Shown: piece after piece, positions 33,342-44,749 of the stretch
Layout: every line of letters starts with the position of its first letter
Numbering within the stretch: position 1 is the first letter of the stretch
Origin: Harmonia axyridis
Taxonomy: Eukaryota; Arthropoda; Insecta; Coleoptera; Coccinellidae
DNA length: 64,000 nt
Assembly: GCF_914767665.1 (NCBI RefSeq)
Contig: NC_059502.1
Coordinates: forward strand, 62,602,031 to 62,666,030
Direction of reading: 5' to 3'
Made by a program: the position numbers and the translations under genes
Notes under the pieces: generated by a model
What the model saw: the letters and a program-made list of their open reading frames with translations, nothing else
What the model was told of the DNA's origin: nothing
Databases searched by the model: none

Positions 33342-34485
33342 TATGGTATCAATATAAATAATAGAAAATGGTCAAAAACCTTTGTTCTTCTGAGAGTCTC
33401 AATATTTCAATGGTTTCAACTGTTGATGTGCAAGAAAAATTTAGCATCGTATGATAAACACAGTCTTCTTCCTTTAATAATTAATAATAATAATAATTAA
33501 AATGTTTATTTGACCCACATACAAAACTTTCTTACAATCTATATAACATTATGTACTAATTAAACTAACAAGAGTTCCATTAACCCTCAAAATGTCAAAA
33601 AAAACATTAGAAAAAAATATATATCTTTCCCGAAGGCACATCCATTGGCAAGCCACTGGATCTGCCTTGTGTGGGAAATTATTATTTCATTTACTCAAAA
33701 ACAAAAGGACACTCAAAGAGAAGCAAATCCCGAATATATATAAAAAGAAAATACATCTCATCTTGAAAGGGAAGAAAAACTGAGCGAGCAGGTACATTAT
33801 CTAAACATGAACAAATGAATTTTTTATACAGAGCATTTCTTCGACCACTCTTGCTGACATCATTTTCAACCAAATTTTGATTTGCCTCTTGAATTCATTA
33901 AGAGTTGCGGAATTTTTTATTGTTGTTGGAACCTTATTGTAAATAAAGGGGGCTAGGTATGTATGTGACCTCTGACCTATCGTTTTTATTGTTCGAGGAA
34001 AAATAATCCAATTTCCTCTATTTCTGGTACTATATTGATGATCACTTAATCTTTTCATTTCTATGCTTTTTACTCAATTCATTACTATTTCTTCTTCATT
34101 TTTTCTTAATTAAATTGTTGCGTTTAATCCTATATGCGTTATTTCATATGCTATTTGAAATGGATTGTTACTTGTGCCCTTTCATTCTGGAGACCTATGA
34201 AAATAATCTTTTGGTGCATCCATTTCATTACAACTGTATCGATTGAAACAGTAGATAGTGTGGATTTTTTCGTTTTTTTCTAATCCATTTTGAGATATAA
34301 AAATTTATAAAATATATTTTCAAATTTGATAGAAATTCGTAAAAATTATAAAAATAATGAGATTGACGGAAGGAGACAGCTTGTGTTATAGGGAGCTCTA
34401 TTTTTCTTTGCTCATCTACAGTTGAAACCATAGAAATATTGATACTTAGATGAAAAAAGGTTTCTGACCATTTTCTATCGGAGAA
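33342..34485. mobile_element. Foldback repeat split by a LINE insertion
   Basis: The left arm (33342-33430: AGAAAATGGTCAAAAACCTT, GAGTCTCAATATTTC, TTTCAACTGTTGATG) recurs inverted at about 34375-34482 (CATCTACAGTTGAAACCATA, GGTTTCTGACCATTTTC). Between the arms lies a LINE 3' end (33478-34060). The uninterrupted form of the left part is at 26862. Confidence 0.65.
33478..34062 (-). mobile_element. Non-LTR retrotransposon 3' end with microsatellite tail
   Basis: The minus-strand frame 34058-33801 reads QYSTRNRGNWIIFPRTIKTI, GQRSHTYLAPFIYNKVPTTI and LNEFKRQIKIWL, the C-terminal tail of CR1/RTE-like reverse transcriptases. A 3' noncoding part follows, ending in an AT microsatellite (TTATTATTATTATTAATTAT). 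Severely 5'-truncated, as is usual for LINE insertions. Confidence 0.8.
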
Positions 34486-34489
34486 ATTT

Positions 34490-35570
34490 GGTGAGTTGCA
34501 TCAACACAATGCCAAAAATAGGGAAAAAAATAATAAAACGCCAAGATGAAAGAAGATACAACTGATTGATTCCATACGAAATAGATTAACTCTAATACAG
34601 AATATTCTCTATTAATTCAGCAAGATGTCAATAATATTCGAATTTTTTGCCTAGAATGTTCTCAAGCCATATAGTTCGATTCAGAATTTGTGGTAAAATT
34701 AGAAAAAAAATCCGCCACGCCAAAAACATGATAACTCTCAAGTGAGAGCACCTAGAAACTTGAAATTTAGGCTCGGATCTCGAACGAATTCATCAAAGAG
34801 CAAAATTCGACCAGGGGTTCGGTTAATATGTCAGTTCAAAATGTTATTATCCTGATAATTTTAAAATTACCCATTCAATCCAAATGACGAAAAGCTAGAA
34901 AAGCGAAAAGTGAAAAAAATACTTGAAATTACTCATCAAGAAACATCATGAAGGTATTTGGTTACTCTTTCGATGAGAAAACAAGATTCTTGGCACTCTT
35001 GGTATTATTTTCGACAAGTGCAAATTTCAGTTACCACTGCAGACACAGAGTCGCCAGAATTCGATCTTCTTCTTCTACATTTCTGGCGCTTTGCTCCAAT
35101 TTCGCTAGGCGGAATGAAGTCGATACCCCGATGATGGCACACAAGGATGAGTAATCGTACCTATTTCACAATCAGTTTCCAGCAGAAGTCTGCGGAGAAT
35201 GGAATGGAAGCCAGACTGGCTGGCGTCGTCTACCATGCTGAATTCTAATCGTTACACTGTGTTGGCCCGAGAACAAATAATTTGCCAAATCCCTATTCAT
35301 TTCGTAATATGCATACTGGAATTATTAATGAAGCTCTGAGATTGGGGTTTGGCACTCCAATCCTTTCAGATAACTTCCTACTACTTATGAACAATATCAA
35401 TCAGAACGTGAATAAAGCTTGACATGGACTTGAAAGCTTATGTAGGCTTTACAGTTTCTGGTTCGAAATGTGTTGCAGTCAGAACATGAAAAAAATGAGG
35501 AAAGCTTTTAAACGCTCCTTTATCAATGCGCAAATTGCACCAATGGTCTCTAAAGAACTTTATACAGGGT
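34490..35570. other. Intergenic sequence, no supported gene
   Basis: A 68-codon plus-strand frame at 34948-35154 has a hydrophobic start but no homology I recognise and no splice support. The rest shows no gene or repeat shared with the window. Confidence 0.35.
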
Positions 35571-35575
35571 GATTC

Positions 35576-35870
35576 ACCGGAATGGCTTATTAGACGTTTA
35601 TGGAAAACTAATCATAATTTCGAGCTGAATTTTTGCATATTGGGATTTAAGACAATGATCTTTCTCCCTAAAATATTTTCAGATCTCTACAATTTCCAGT
35701 TATACCGGAAACATACTCCTACTTACTTTTTTCAAATGGCACACCCAATACGTTATTGCATCATTAGATAGCTTTTTTGACGACGATTTCGGCAATATGC
35801 CATACCTTGGGTAAAAACTCAACGATTCATGAGTTAATGGGATTCTTATGAAAAAAATGCTGGGGATGAG
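35576..35870 (+). repeat. Interspersed repeat (GGCACACCCAATA family), copy 2
   Basis: Collinear with 23345-23620: ACAGGGTGATTCACCGGAAT, TTTCAGATCTCTACAATTTC, ATGGCACACCCAATACG, ACCTTGGGTAAAAACTCAA. This copy keeps the ACAGGGTGATTC start. Confidence 0.7.
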
Positions 35871-36002
35871 GACTCACATTTTTTTAAATTTTTTGGCAGA
35901 AGAAGACTTTTTCGAAAAAAAATTTTCTTTTTCGATTCTGAAAATACGCAGTATTATAAGACTGTTCGCGGTTTATAATAAGATCTTGAACTTGGACAAT
36001 TC

Positions 36003-36110
36003 GAATTGAGTTTTTACCCAAGGTATGGCATATTGCCGAAATAGTCATAAAAAAGCTGTCTAAAGATACAAAAATATATTGGGTGTGCCATTTGAAATAA
36101 GGAAGCAGTA
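36003..36110 (-). repeat. Interspersed repeat (GGCACACCCAATA family), inverted partial copy
   Basis: Plus strand reads GAGTTTTTACCCAAGGTATG and TATTGGGTGTGCCATTTG, the inverse of 35731-35823. With copy 2 it makes an inverted pair about 180 bp apart. Confidence 0.65.
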
Positions 36111-36589
36111 GACTTATTAAGAATAAGGTTGTGGAGGAGCTTGTATTTTATTTGCCTAACTTTAATAAAGTTATTTTGCAAATTCGCACGGTATATCCCA
36201 CTCATGGTCAAATGTAAATCCTGATTTTTTTTAAATATGTTGATTTGATATATTTTTCAACTTGTTTCGTTCATAAAGAATACCAAAAATTTCGAAATGT
36301 TGATTTAGTGTGGAATTTTTCTCAACAGTCACCACAACCAGGGTAACTTACCCTAGAAAATATCGTTACTACACGGTACACGTGAACCATGAACGTGAGA
36401 CCGTAGGTGTTCGCCCACACTTTGCGCCGCCTCTGTTGACGTCAATGTTATCTTTTCAAGATATTAAGTAGGCTTGCATTTTATACGGTATGATATGGAA
36501 TATGTCATAATTATGACATTAATTAACAAGAATATTACACGAAGCTTGAAAGAATATATTATACATATATACATGCAAATATCAATCTA

Positions 36590-36795
36590 ATCGAATCTGT
36601 ATTCACCGAAATATTGGGTAGCGTATTATTTTCAATTATCCTTGAATTTTCTATGATTCTGATGATTTGAATGGACCTTCAAATTGTTAATTCATATAGA
36701 TACTCAAAATTATACAATCCAAGTCCGCTTTATAGTTACGGAAATATTGGGCATTTTTTCTTTCATCTAGGTACATATTCTATGGATCTGGTTAC
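36590..36795. repeat. Dispersed satellite-like repeat segment
   Basis: Contains ACCGAAATATTGGGTAGCG, CCTTGAATTTTCTATGATTC and ACGGAAATATTGGGCATTTT, two degenerate passes of the 25330-25830 family. Confidence 0.5.
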
Positions 36796-36802
36796 CCGGC
36801 AA

Positions 36803-37384
36803 CATGAAATTCGCTTATGAAAATCGGGAACAACGGCAATCACATTTTGGGCCCATTCGACGAATCTACGCCTTACTTGATGATCGTTTAGCTTCAATTC
36901 TTGCACGAAATGGATTTTGTAAGCACGCAAACCAAGATCCTTCCGCAAAATCTTCCATAAAGTGGATGGACACAGATCCAATTCCTGTGCTCGATGGCGG
37001 ATAGACTCATTCGGGTCTTCCTCAACGCTACGCTCTACAGCAGCAATAGCTTCTTCTGTACGCACCGTACGGCGTCTCTGGGGATGCGAGTTATCAATAA
37101 GAGTAAACGTGGTGCGAAAACGTTTCATGGTTAATCGAATTAACTGCTCTGATGAACGATTTTGTTGACGATAAAATGGACGTAGTGCGCGATACGTATT
37201 CCGCACAGAACCATTATTTTCGAAATAAAATTACACTATTTGCAAGCGTTGTTTAGGCGTGAGTCTATTCACGATGAATTGCCAAACTAAACTGAGAATA
37301 AATCACTCAACAGCTGTTAAATCGGTCGCCATCTTGAATAGTAATACCAACTCAAAGTTATATACCCAAAAAAAAAACACCCTT
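36803..37384 (-). mobile_element. DD41D Tc1/mariner copy C, 5' half only
   Basis: Right end AAAAAAACACCCTT is the element's 5' TIR. It keeps the DNA-binding half lost from other copies: VRNTYRALRPFY-type start, QLIRLTMKRFRTTFTLIDNS, PQRRRTVRTEEAIAAVERSV and STLWKILRKDLGLRAYKIH, then DFHKRI. It breaks off at about 36803, just before the first catalytic Asp. The usual start ATG is GTG, and an early Gln codon is TAA, so it is dead. Confidence 0.92.
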
Positions 37385-38070
37385 CACATTCAATAGGTAA
37401 CACCGTTCTTATTCCTGGACTTGACTCGAACACTTCTTTTAGTAGTTTCCATGTTAACTGTGCTTCTTCGCAAAATACTCTAGAAACGCCAACCTTATTC
37501 GTTATTCTTAGCACTTCTTGAGATTTGTTCCAGTTTTTGGCTTGTGTTTTTATTCTGGTCCTTTGAGAAGTTTCTCGATTTTGTCACCGATTTGTCAAGT
37601 TAAGGATGGAGCTCGCTCTTTCCCCGAAAATGATTTCTGGATATATTTCCTCTCCTGTTTGATGTCTTGGCTATAAAATTGGACAAGAATGCTTGTCTCC
37701 AGTAATATAACTCCCCGTTTTTATTGCGGATGGCGATGGAGAAGCTTTGCCATAACTGGACCTAAGTGATTACCCGTAGCGACATTCAGTCGCCCGCATG
37801 TTGAATGTTTCCTTCCATTTGCTGGATTTCAGACCAGATCACCACTAGAAAGCTCTAAATTTACACTCTCTCTGAGAAAATAGTTAGTTAGGGTCATACT
37901 TCGAAGATATACTTTTTTATTTGACATTTGTCAGCGATTTAGCTTTGATTATTTTTTGTTTTTGTTATTGTAAAGCATAACGAAAGGACTCCGCAAAATC
38001 CTAATGGAAAACAGTTAAATTCATTGAAACTTTGCAGGGGTATTCGGGTATTTGCTGATCAAAAGTCCTA

Positions 38071-38740
38071 ATGGTCACAATGATCCATATTCAACCACAG
38101 ACTTCCTACAATCATTCAAAGTACATCTTCGGTTGTGCATATTTGCATACCAAAATATGTGATATAAAGATACATTCTGATAGTCAGGCAGCAATCAGAG
38201 CACTAAGCTCACATATCATCCATTCTAAGGTGGTATTGGAGTTCCTGGCCACTCGGGAATTAGAGGGAACGAAGAAGCCAACACACTTGCCAGAGAAGAA
38301 GCACAAACTCCTTTCCTTGGCCCCCAACCTTTCTGTGGTATAAGTAACTAAACATACAAGAAAGAGTTTCAGGAGAAAGAGAATCATCGGAATCTTCCTG
38401 AGTTGGATCATTCCGAAAGATTTCTTCGAAACTTTGACTAAGATCTGATCTTATCGAGAATGGGAGAGCTGCGGAGAGATGAGATGTCCTGCCATGTAAA
38501 TTGGGCGAAGTTGAAGAGCAATATGTTCAAGGGTTAGCGAACATCTACAAAGTAGTAAGTCTTCCACTAGGTCGATCTTTGGGGTACACTTGAGGGAGAC
38601 CGGCCATCGTTTCAGTCCTGTTGATGACACGGAATTGCTGCACACTTGCCATATGGGTTGAGACAATGTATAATAAGAGTTGAAAATATTTAAACACTCG
38701 AAGAATGATATGTTCGACACGTTACATACCTCTTCAATCA
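38071..38740 (+). pseudogene. Decayed LINE RNase H-like region
   Basis: First frame reads ICDIKIHSDSQAAIRALSSH, the conserved RNase H DSQAAI motif of jockey/R1-type retrotransposons. After a deletion, another frame reads GHSGIRGNEEANTLAREEA, the downstream RNase H motif, then FLGPQPFCGIS. Frameshifts and stops follow. Confidence 0.8.
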
Positions 38741-38999
38741 CCTATTTCCCTCCTTTGTTTTCCTTGGTTGATATTTGACAGCGTTGCTTCAGTACATTTT
38801 ACCCCTACTTTCCATCACCTCTTGCCTACATTCTGTGTCGTCGGTTTATTCCGGTGTAGTTCATTTGTCCCAGATTTGACAGTCTCCTAAGCATGTGTTC
38901 TTCGTTAGTTCTCCGTGTTTTGTTGTTGTATTTTGACATTTTTAAACTTTAACACTGAATGCGAATGATGACCAGCTAACAAGATGGCTTTTATGAAGA

Positions 39000-40960
39000 C
39001 ATGTTTTTATATGAATTAGGACTCACTGTGAGTTACCTCGCATTCTCCATCCTTTTGTTTTTTCTAGGTTCGGTGTTTGTTTGTCATTGTGAAGGTCTTC
39101 CTATCTAAAGGTACCTGTTTTTTCATAAGAGAAGCCTTCCTCGACAGCACACCACTTCCTTGATAAACTGTTAATTTTTCTATTTCAAAATCTATTTCAA
39201 TGTCCATTTGAACATCTATTGATTGTGGAATATTTTTAGATTGTGTTCTGATGATCGCCATGGGGAGAAACATATCGACACAATAAATTGATTGAGTCCA
39301 AAATATACTGGAATAAGACCACCCTTCCCCTTATAGTTGATTCCAGTAAATCCTTAAAAATCTAGAAGTTCGTCATGCTCCTCGGAATCAGTTGTTTTTT
39401 CTCTTGTCAGCAGATACATAAAGCCCATGGACAAGTCACTGAAGATGGTAAAGATTGAAAACAAATTCAATTTCAAATGGTGGATGCGATATGTTTCAAA
39501 GCAAATTATACACTATTGAGAACGATGCGTCTTGTTTTGTAGATAATCAATGTCAGAAACAGATATGGAATCCCAATTAAGAAAACTGATCGAAAACATT
39601 TCTCCCTTGAGTGTCACAATAACCGAGATGATTATATAACTCCGCCCATACATTGGACAACATCGCTAGTGTTATCGAACCAGCCATGTTGAATGAATAT
39701 TTTTATTCGCTGCTCTTCTGAATCTTCAGACCTCTCACCCACAAAAAAAGTCGAGTGGAGTAAATTTGGCGGCCAGGGAATAAAAGACTGGGCTGTCGCT
39801 AGACTTAATTTGCCGCCCTAACGGAAGTTAACTCTGTAGACTGCAAAAAATTAATATTGGCTAATCCGATTATTTAGTTTGAGGATGTTGAAGAGAAATC
39901 CAAAAGTTTATCTATTTTGAGTTTTCATGAAATTGCCATGCATTAAAAATATGGTGTTAACTATCGACATTTTATTTTATGTTATTCCATATATCTATTT
40001 CAATCACTTATTGGATGGGATCGACCTAATATAAATCATCATATTTCTTTGGAAATAGTGGTATATTATCGAATGAGTGCATGGCCGCCGCTAGACATTT
40101 TGGCGCCCCGGCAAAATAAAATTACGCAGCTCTGCTTAGCCTTATTTATCTGAATTTTCTTAGAAGCAGCCTCTATTATTCCTCACACGAATCATTTCAA
40201 TTTCATAGAAATTGTCTCTTTCAACCTGAAATCACCTTGTCAAATTTATCAAATGAGGTTTTCTCGATTTCATCAAAAAACGTCGTGAATTGATTGAAAG
40301 TACGATGCTCTACATATCTATAGTAAAAAGACGAAGTAGATTTTAAAGATGCATTTTGGTGCCTATTTGTATTTTCATAACTATAATTGAGAGCGCCTAT
40401 TTGATTTGAAAAAAAAAACTGGCCCTTGGAAATTTTATTTTCTTACTACTAAGAAAACATCTTTGTGTCATAAAGTATGTTTTGTTTTATCAACTGACTT
40501 TGCGCCCCTACAATTTGGCGCCCCGGCAAAATGTTTTAAGGGCAGATCCAAAAATTCAGAATATGAGAACACTCACTTTGCACATACAACACGATCAAAA
40601 AATATTATAATCTAATGGAATCTTGAAAAAGAATTATTATATTTCTTAAGAAGGAGAAGTTATTATATTTCTTAAGAAGGATCAGTTGAAAATGGTGACA
40701 TCGTTTCTCGTATATTTTGCATTACATTCTGAGTAATCAAAGTTCTGATTTGAGAACTGAAAAAAAAAAAATGCAGAAGCCGACCCAAATATGCAATAAA
40801 ATTGGGCAACTTTCAGCAAAGCTAACTCCAACAAGCCTGATATGGGCGCATGTGTTTCTTTTAGCGTCATTATAGCTCGTAAATAGCAATTAACAGGAAT
40901 TATGCGACATCTGGATATTTATGAGTATAATGCATAATGTGGCAGCTTTGATGGTTTTTG
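39000..40960. other. Intergenic sequence with scraps of a hAT-like repeat
   Basis: The string TTTGGCGCCCCGGCAAAAT occurs twice in direct orientation (about 40098 and 40515). It is near GGCCGCCGCTAGACATTTTG at about 40083 and a GGGCTGTCGCTAGACTT variant at about 39790. A related CAGGGCCGTCGCTAGG is at 52336. No gene supported. Confidence 0.4.
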
Positions 40961-40965
40961 ATTTC

Positions 40966-41231
40966 AATTATATTTGTTGGTATTCCTTCATGTTGTCGCT
41001 GACCAAATTAAATCTCATTCGAAACTTTGAATTCCTATACATGTGATTTTTGTTGATGAAGCTTGAAATGTCGTCCTTGATTTTTGCGCCCTCGTACACT
41101 TCATTGTTTTATCGTAGCAAAACACGTATTTTTTTGTCCTTATATTCATCATCAAGACAAAACGGCAGCACATTTTCGAGAAAATCCAGTTTTGTCTTCC
41201 TGTGCCTTTGGAATTCAGCAAATAACTGGTC
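40966..41231 (-). pseudogene. Decayed coding sequence of unknown origin
   Basis: A minus-strand frame of about 88 codons has a single internal stop (near 41114) and good protein character on both sides: AEFQRHRKTKLDFLENVLPF before and KIKDDISSFINKNHMYRNSK after. No family recognised. Could be a cellular retropseudogene or mobile-element gene. Confidence 0.3.
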
Positions 41232-41808
41232 CTAGGTCATTCAGTTTGTTTTTTTATCTTTAGTCTTGCCCTCAGGGAATTATGTCATCTTTGAACATGA
41301 AATTAAAGTTAAAAAGAAGTATTACTATCTATACACTATGTTGAGAAAACTGAACAAATTTTATACACAAACGTGTCCATATTTATCGAAAATTGAAGCT
41401 TCAAAAAAGTGAACAATATAGGTTTTTCTTACCTCTACGAAACAATTTTCATCATACCGGGATTACTATCAGCATTATGCATTAACTGCATTTATGATCA
41501 TTGAATGCAAAACCATGTGAATTACAATAATTTCATGAGGAGGTTGAGATGTTGTACAACTCATTTTCACCTTAAAGTTCTGTTACTCATTAGTTTGAAA
41601 ATTTGAAGTATTCATTATATCAATATCTGATGAATGTAATATAATAAATTTCACTTCAACTTTATTATCGCCGTCAAAGTTACAATCCAATAAACGACTT
41701 AATTCATCGTTTCATACCTCATTGAAATCAACTGACCAACGTTATTCCAGTTAAATATTACCGTTTGACCTATAATGCTCCTAATTTACTCCTAGACGTC
41801 TGATATTT

Positions 41809-42232
41809 AGAATCCCTACGCCAAATATGATAGTCTTGCCAGAATTCTCAGACACCGGCATTGTTGTGATGATATAACGGACCGTAGTTATATTCAAACT
41901 ATGCCTGTCCACGTTCCTTGAATTATTCCACCCAGTATAGGAATTTGTGTCATTCCTCAATAGAGAGCAGGAATTAGGAATCCTCTATCCAACGGTGACC
42001 ATTGGAATGTTTGGATGTGAATAAGCAGAGTTGTCTCCAAGTTGGAAGTTTCTGAATTCGGAAAAACGTTTGAATACAGTGCATTGAATGGTTTGGAATG
42101 AAAATATCCTGATTTGTGCTTTGCAGTGATTTTAATAGAGAAGGATGATCCACTTGATGATCCTAACCTTTCCGATGTGATTACTCCTGTAATCACATCG
42201 GACCTCCATCAAACCTCCAGTTTAATGAATTG
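41809..42232 (+). pseudogene. Decayed coding sequence of unknown origin, about 140 codons
   Basis: One frame runs from AKYDSLARILRHRHCCDDIT through DPLDDPNLSDVITPVITSDL to a terminal TGA at 42230-42232, interrupted by a few TGA/TAG codons but no frameshift. I do not recognise it. The Tc1 element at 42267 lies 34 bp downstream. Confidence 0.35.
42171..42202. other. Perfect 14-bp hairpin
   Basis: TCCGATGTGATTAC, a 4-nt loop (TCCT), then GTAATCACATCGGA. It lies inside the decayed coding sequence at 41809-42232. Confidence 0.8.
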
Positions 42233-42266
42233 ATTTCAATACAATTAATACAAGCTAATACAAATA

Positions 42267-43768
42267 CACTGCGCAAAAAAATTAACGCACATTATGGAAA
42301 TCTCAAATTTATTCTACAACTGAAGGTGTTCTCAATGATAATTATTTTTATCAGAATTATGCATGCATATGTTATCCACTTTCAACGTTTTTCTTCAATA
42401 CAGATGTTCTTTACCAGCAGAAATGAAAAAAGATGAGATTATCAGATTTTGAATGTATTGACTCCATTCTGAAATCAGTTGTTCTCGATCAATTCTAGTG
42501 ATCAATAGTTTTTCTTTCGTTTGATTTTCTACACTCGATCGCTATGCAACGCGAAGCACTCAATTTGACCCAAGAGGAATGTGCCCAAGCGGTAGTTTTG
42601 CGAGAAGAAGGGTGGACATACACAAGAATTGCAGAAAGGTTTGGAGTTTCCCATACAAGTGTGTCCAGAATGTTGCAGAGATTCAGGAAGACAGGTATGA
42701 ATGTCCGAAGACCAGGACAGAGTAGACCACGGGTAACAACTGCCATTCAAAAACGTTACTTGAGAGTTTCTTCGTTGAGACAACGGTTTGCAACCGCTCG
42801 CCTCCTTCAAAATCAGCTTGAGCAAACTCATGGGGTGTGAATTAGCAATCAGACAATAAGAAATTGCCTCAGAGAATATGATTTAAGGCCTTGTGTCGCG
42901 GCAAGAGGCCCAGCTCTTACCCCAGCCCATCGAAGGGCACGTATGAATTTTGCGAGAGAGCATATCCATTGGGAAGAGGCTGATTGGGAAAGAGTTCTCT
43001 TCACAGATTAGTCTAGATTCTGCCTCTACCATTGTGATCGACCTTCCCTTGTATACAGACGTCCACATGAAAGATATACTCAGTGCAATTTCCTGAATAC
43101 TCCTGGTTTCGGGGAGGATTGATTATGGTAAAGGGTGGAATATCTTTGACTGCTCTTTGACTTGACCTAGTGGTCGTTGATAATGGAGCTATGAATGCTG
43201 ATAGGTATATAAGGAACATTCTTGAAGGGCATGTAGTGCCATTTGCCCCATACATTGGTGAAAATTTCATTTTTATGGACGATAATGCCAGTACCTTGAA
43301 GAGGTTGAAGTCTCTCGAATGGAATTGCCAGCAAGAAGTTCAGATCTCAATCTGATTGAGCATGTTTGGGACAACCTCAATAGAAGACTGAAAAGTTCAG
43401 AAAATCATCCAGCTACTCTAAATGACTTAGGAATCCAACTCAGAGAAATCTGGGAAGGATTAGTTCAGAACATTTTAAGATCACTCATTTTGAGTATGAA
43501 CCGTCGTTGCCGAGCTGTAATTAACGCAAGGGGTGGAAAAACCAAGTATTAAATCACTTATCAGCATTCCAGTATTTTGAAAATTGTTTATTTCTCTTCT
43601 TTCTCATAAGATTCGGTGAAATCCTGAATTTTTCTTCCATTTACTGTGTGTTGTTTCGTTCAAAACCTTCCCGAGAGAACATAAAAATAAGTTATAAAGT
43701 CAATGTAGAGTTAACTCTCACTAAAATTGAGATTCTCAGAAAATGTGCGTTAATTTTTTTGCGCAGTG
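42267..43768 (+). mobile_element. Full-length Tc1-like element (1.5 kb), inactive
   Basis: TA flanks at 42265-42266 and 43769-43770. Ends are CACTGCGCAAAAAAATTAAC and the inverse, about 28 bp of TIR. Size is typical of Tc1. The transposase is broken (separate entry). Two more 5' halves of the same family make up the palindrome at 58277-59794. Confidence 0.95.
42544..43552 (+). pseudogene. Tc1-type (DD34E) transposase, multiple breaks
   Basis: Begins MQREALNLTQEECAQAVVLR with helix-turn-helix WTYTRIAERFGVSHTSVSRM and the RRPGQSRPR linker, open to a TGA at 42838. The first catalytic Asp sits in VLFTD, followed by a stop in place of Glu (about 43008). Later frames give FIFMDDNAS (second Asp) and SSDLNLIEHVWDNL (catalytic Glu), ending NRRCRAVINARGGKTKY. 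Several stops and frameshifts. Confidence 0.92.
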
Positions 43769-43781
43769 TATTTTATGTACA

Positions 43782-44190
43782 CACAGTGTGTCAATTTGAA
43801 AAAGTATCACCTTTAATATCTCGGCCCCCTTGCAGAATCAGAAACAATGCAAAAATAGGAAAATTTTAGGCTCGTAGGGACGGAGACATTTTGTACGGTT
43901 GGTTCCAGTCAATTTGTATCAACCCTGTGAGTGTGATGACTGTAACGCCTAAAATATGTAGAATGGGGTGTTGAGTAATAATTTATTATGAAGGTAATTC
44001 GATGGCGTTTTAAAAAATTCCGTACACTTGACTTTGTTGGTAGTGCTTCCGAAAAATAAGAAAAAGAGAGGAATAGGCAATCTCTCACAGATCACTTCCA
44101 AGAGAAATGGATCGGTAGAAGAGGGTCAATTGAATGAGCACCTAGCTTCCCAGATATGATACCTTTCCAATCGTCTGACTGCATTCTGGT
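43782..44190 (+). mobile_element. Decayed mariner-like fragment, third family
   Basis: Starts GTGTGTCAATTTGAAAAAGT and contains TTTTGTACGGTTGGTT and CCCTGTGAGTGTGATGACTG, collinear with 16316 onward. A short WIGRRGSIEWAPS-like stretch at about 44105 matches the family's pre-catalytic block. It begins 12 bp right of the Tc1 element's TA. Confidence 0.65.
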
Positions 44191-44359
44191 CTCAATATTA
44201 TTTCAGACCACCAGGTTAATTTCCTTTTTGTTATGGTAATGTTAGTACCTGGATAATGTAGGTTCTTCTATTTCAATCTGTATGCAATATTTCAGCAGAC
44301 TCATTTGATAGATTCAGGTTACATAAGAGATCGTCTTGTTTTTCTCGATCGCGGAGTTA

Positions 44360-44705
44360 TTGAATCTGCATCAAATTCGCAGTCAGATTGAATTCTTTGA
44401 ACTTCATTAGAAAATGTATCTGTATTATCTTCAGGCAGTTCAGGAAGAATGCTGAAGGATGTAACGGGTATCTCTTCCGAATGCACTACAGGCCTTCTTT
44501 CAGAATCTAAATCAGGAGTTGTCCATTTGTGTCTTTCTAGTTATGCCTTTAATATAAACGAGACAAAACTAGTAGTCACCATGGTCATATTGGTAGGTAC
44601 ACCAAATTTAAGACTCCAAGTGTTAACTGTCGCAAATATTCAACACATGTTTCACATATGGAATGTGGGGCCCATGATTCATACTGATATCCCAAATGAA
44701 TGCCA
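44360..44705 (-). pseudogene. Decayed fragment of a multicopy insect gene family with WAPHxxCxxC motif
   Basis: Frames shift but the order is clear: LGYQYESWAPHSICETCVEY, then FGVP, then a TTPDLDSERRPVVHSEEIPV-type string and FSILPELPE. I recall many insect uncharacterized proteins with this order (WAPHxxCxxCVExLR, FGVPMVWREP, PDLxSAxRPVPHxxEIPVP). Probably a relic of a mobile-element-associated or dispersed gene family. Confidence 0.55.
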
Positions 44706-44749
44706 AAATAGGCAAGATAAGATCTTTTTTCGGAGTCATAAATAGTTTT

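Noticed and set aside
34948..35154. 68-codon plus-strand frame with hydrophobic start
   Set aside because: The hydrophobic stretch follows a charged 13-residue start and is not a convincing signal peptide; no splice or promoter support.
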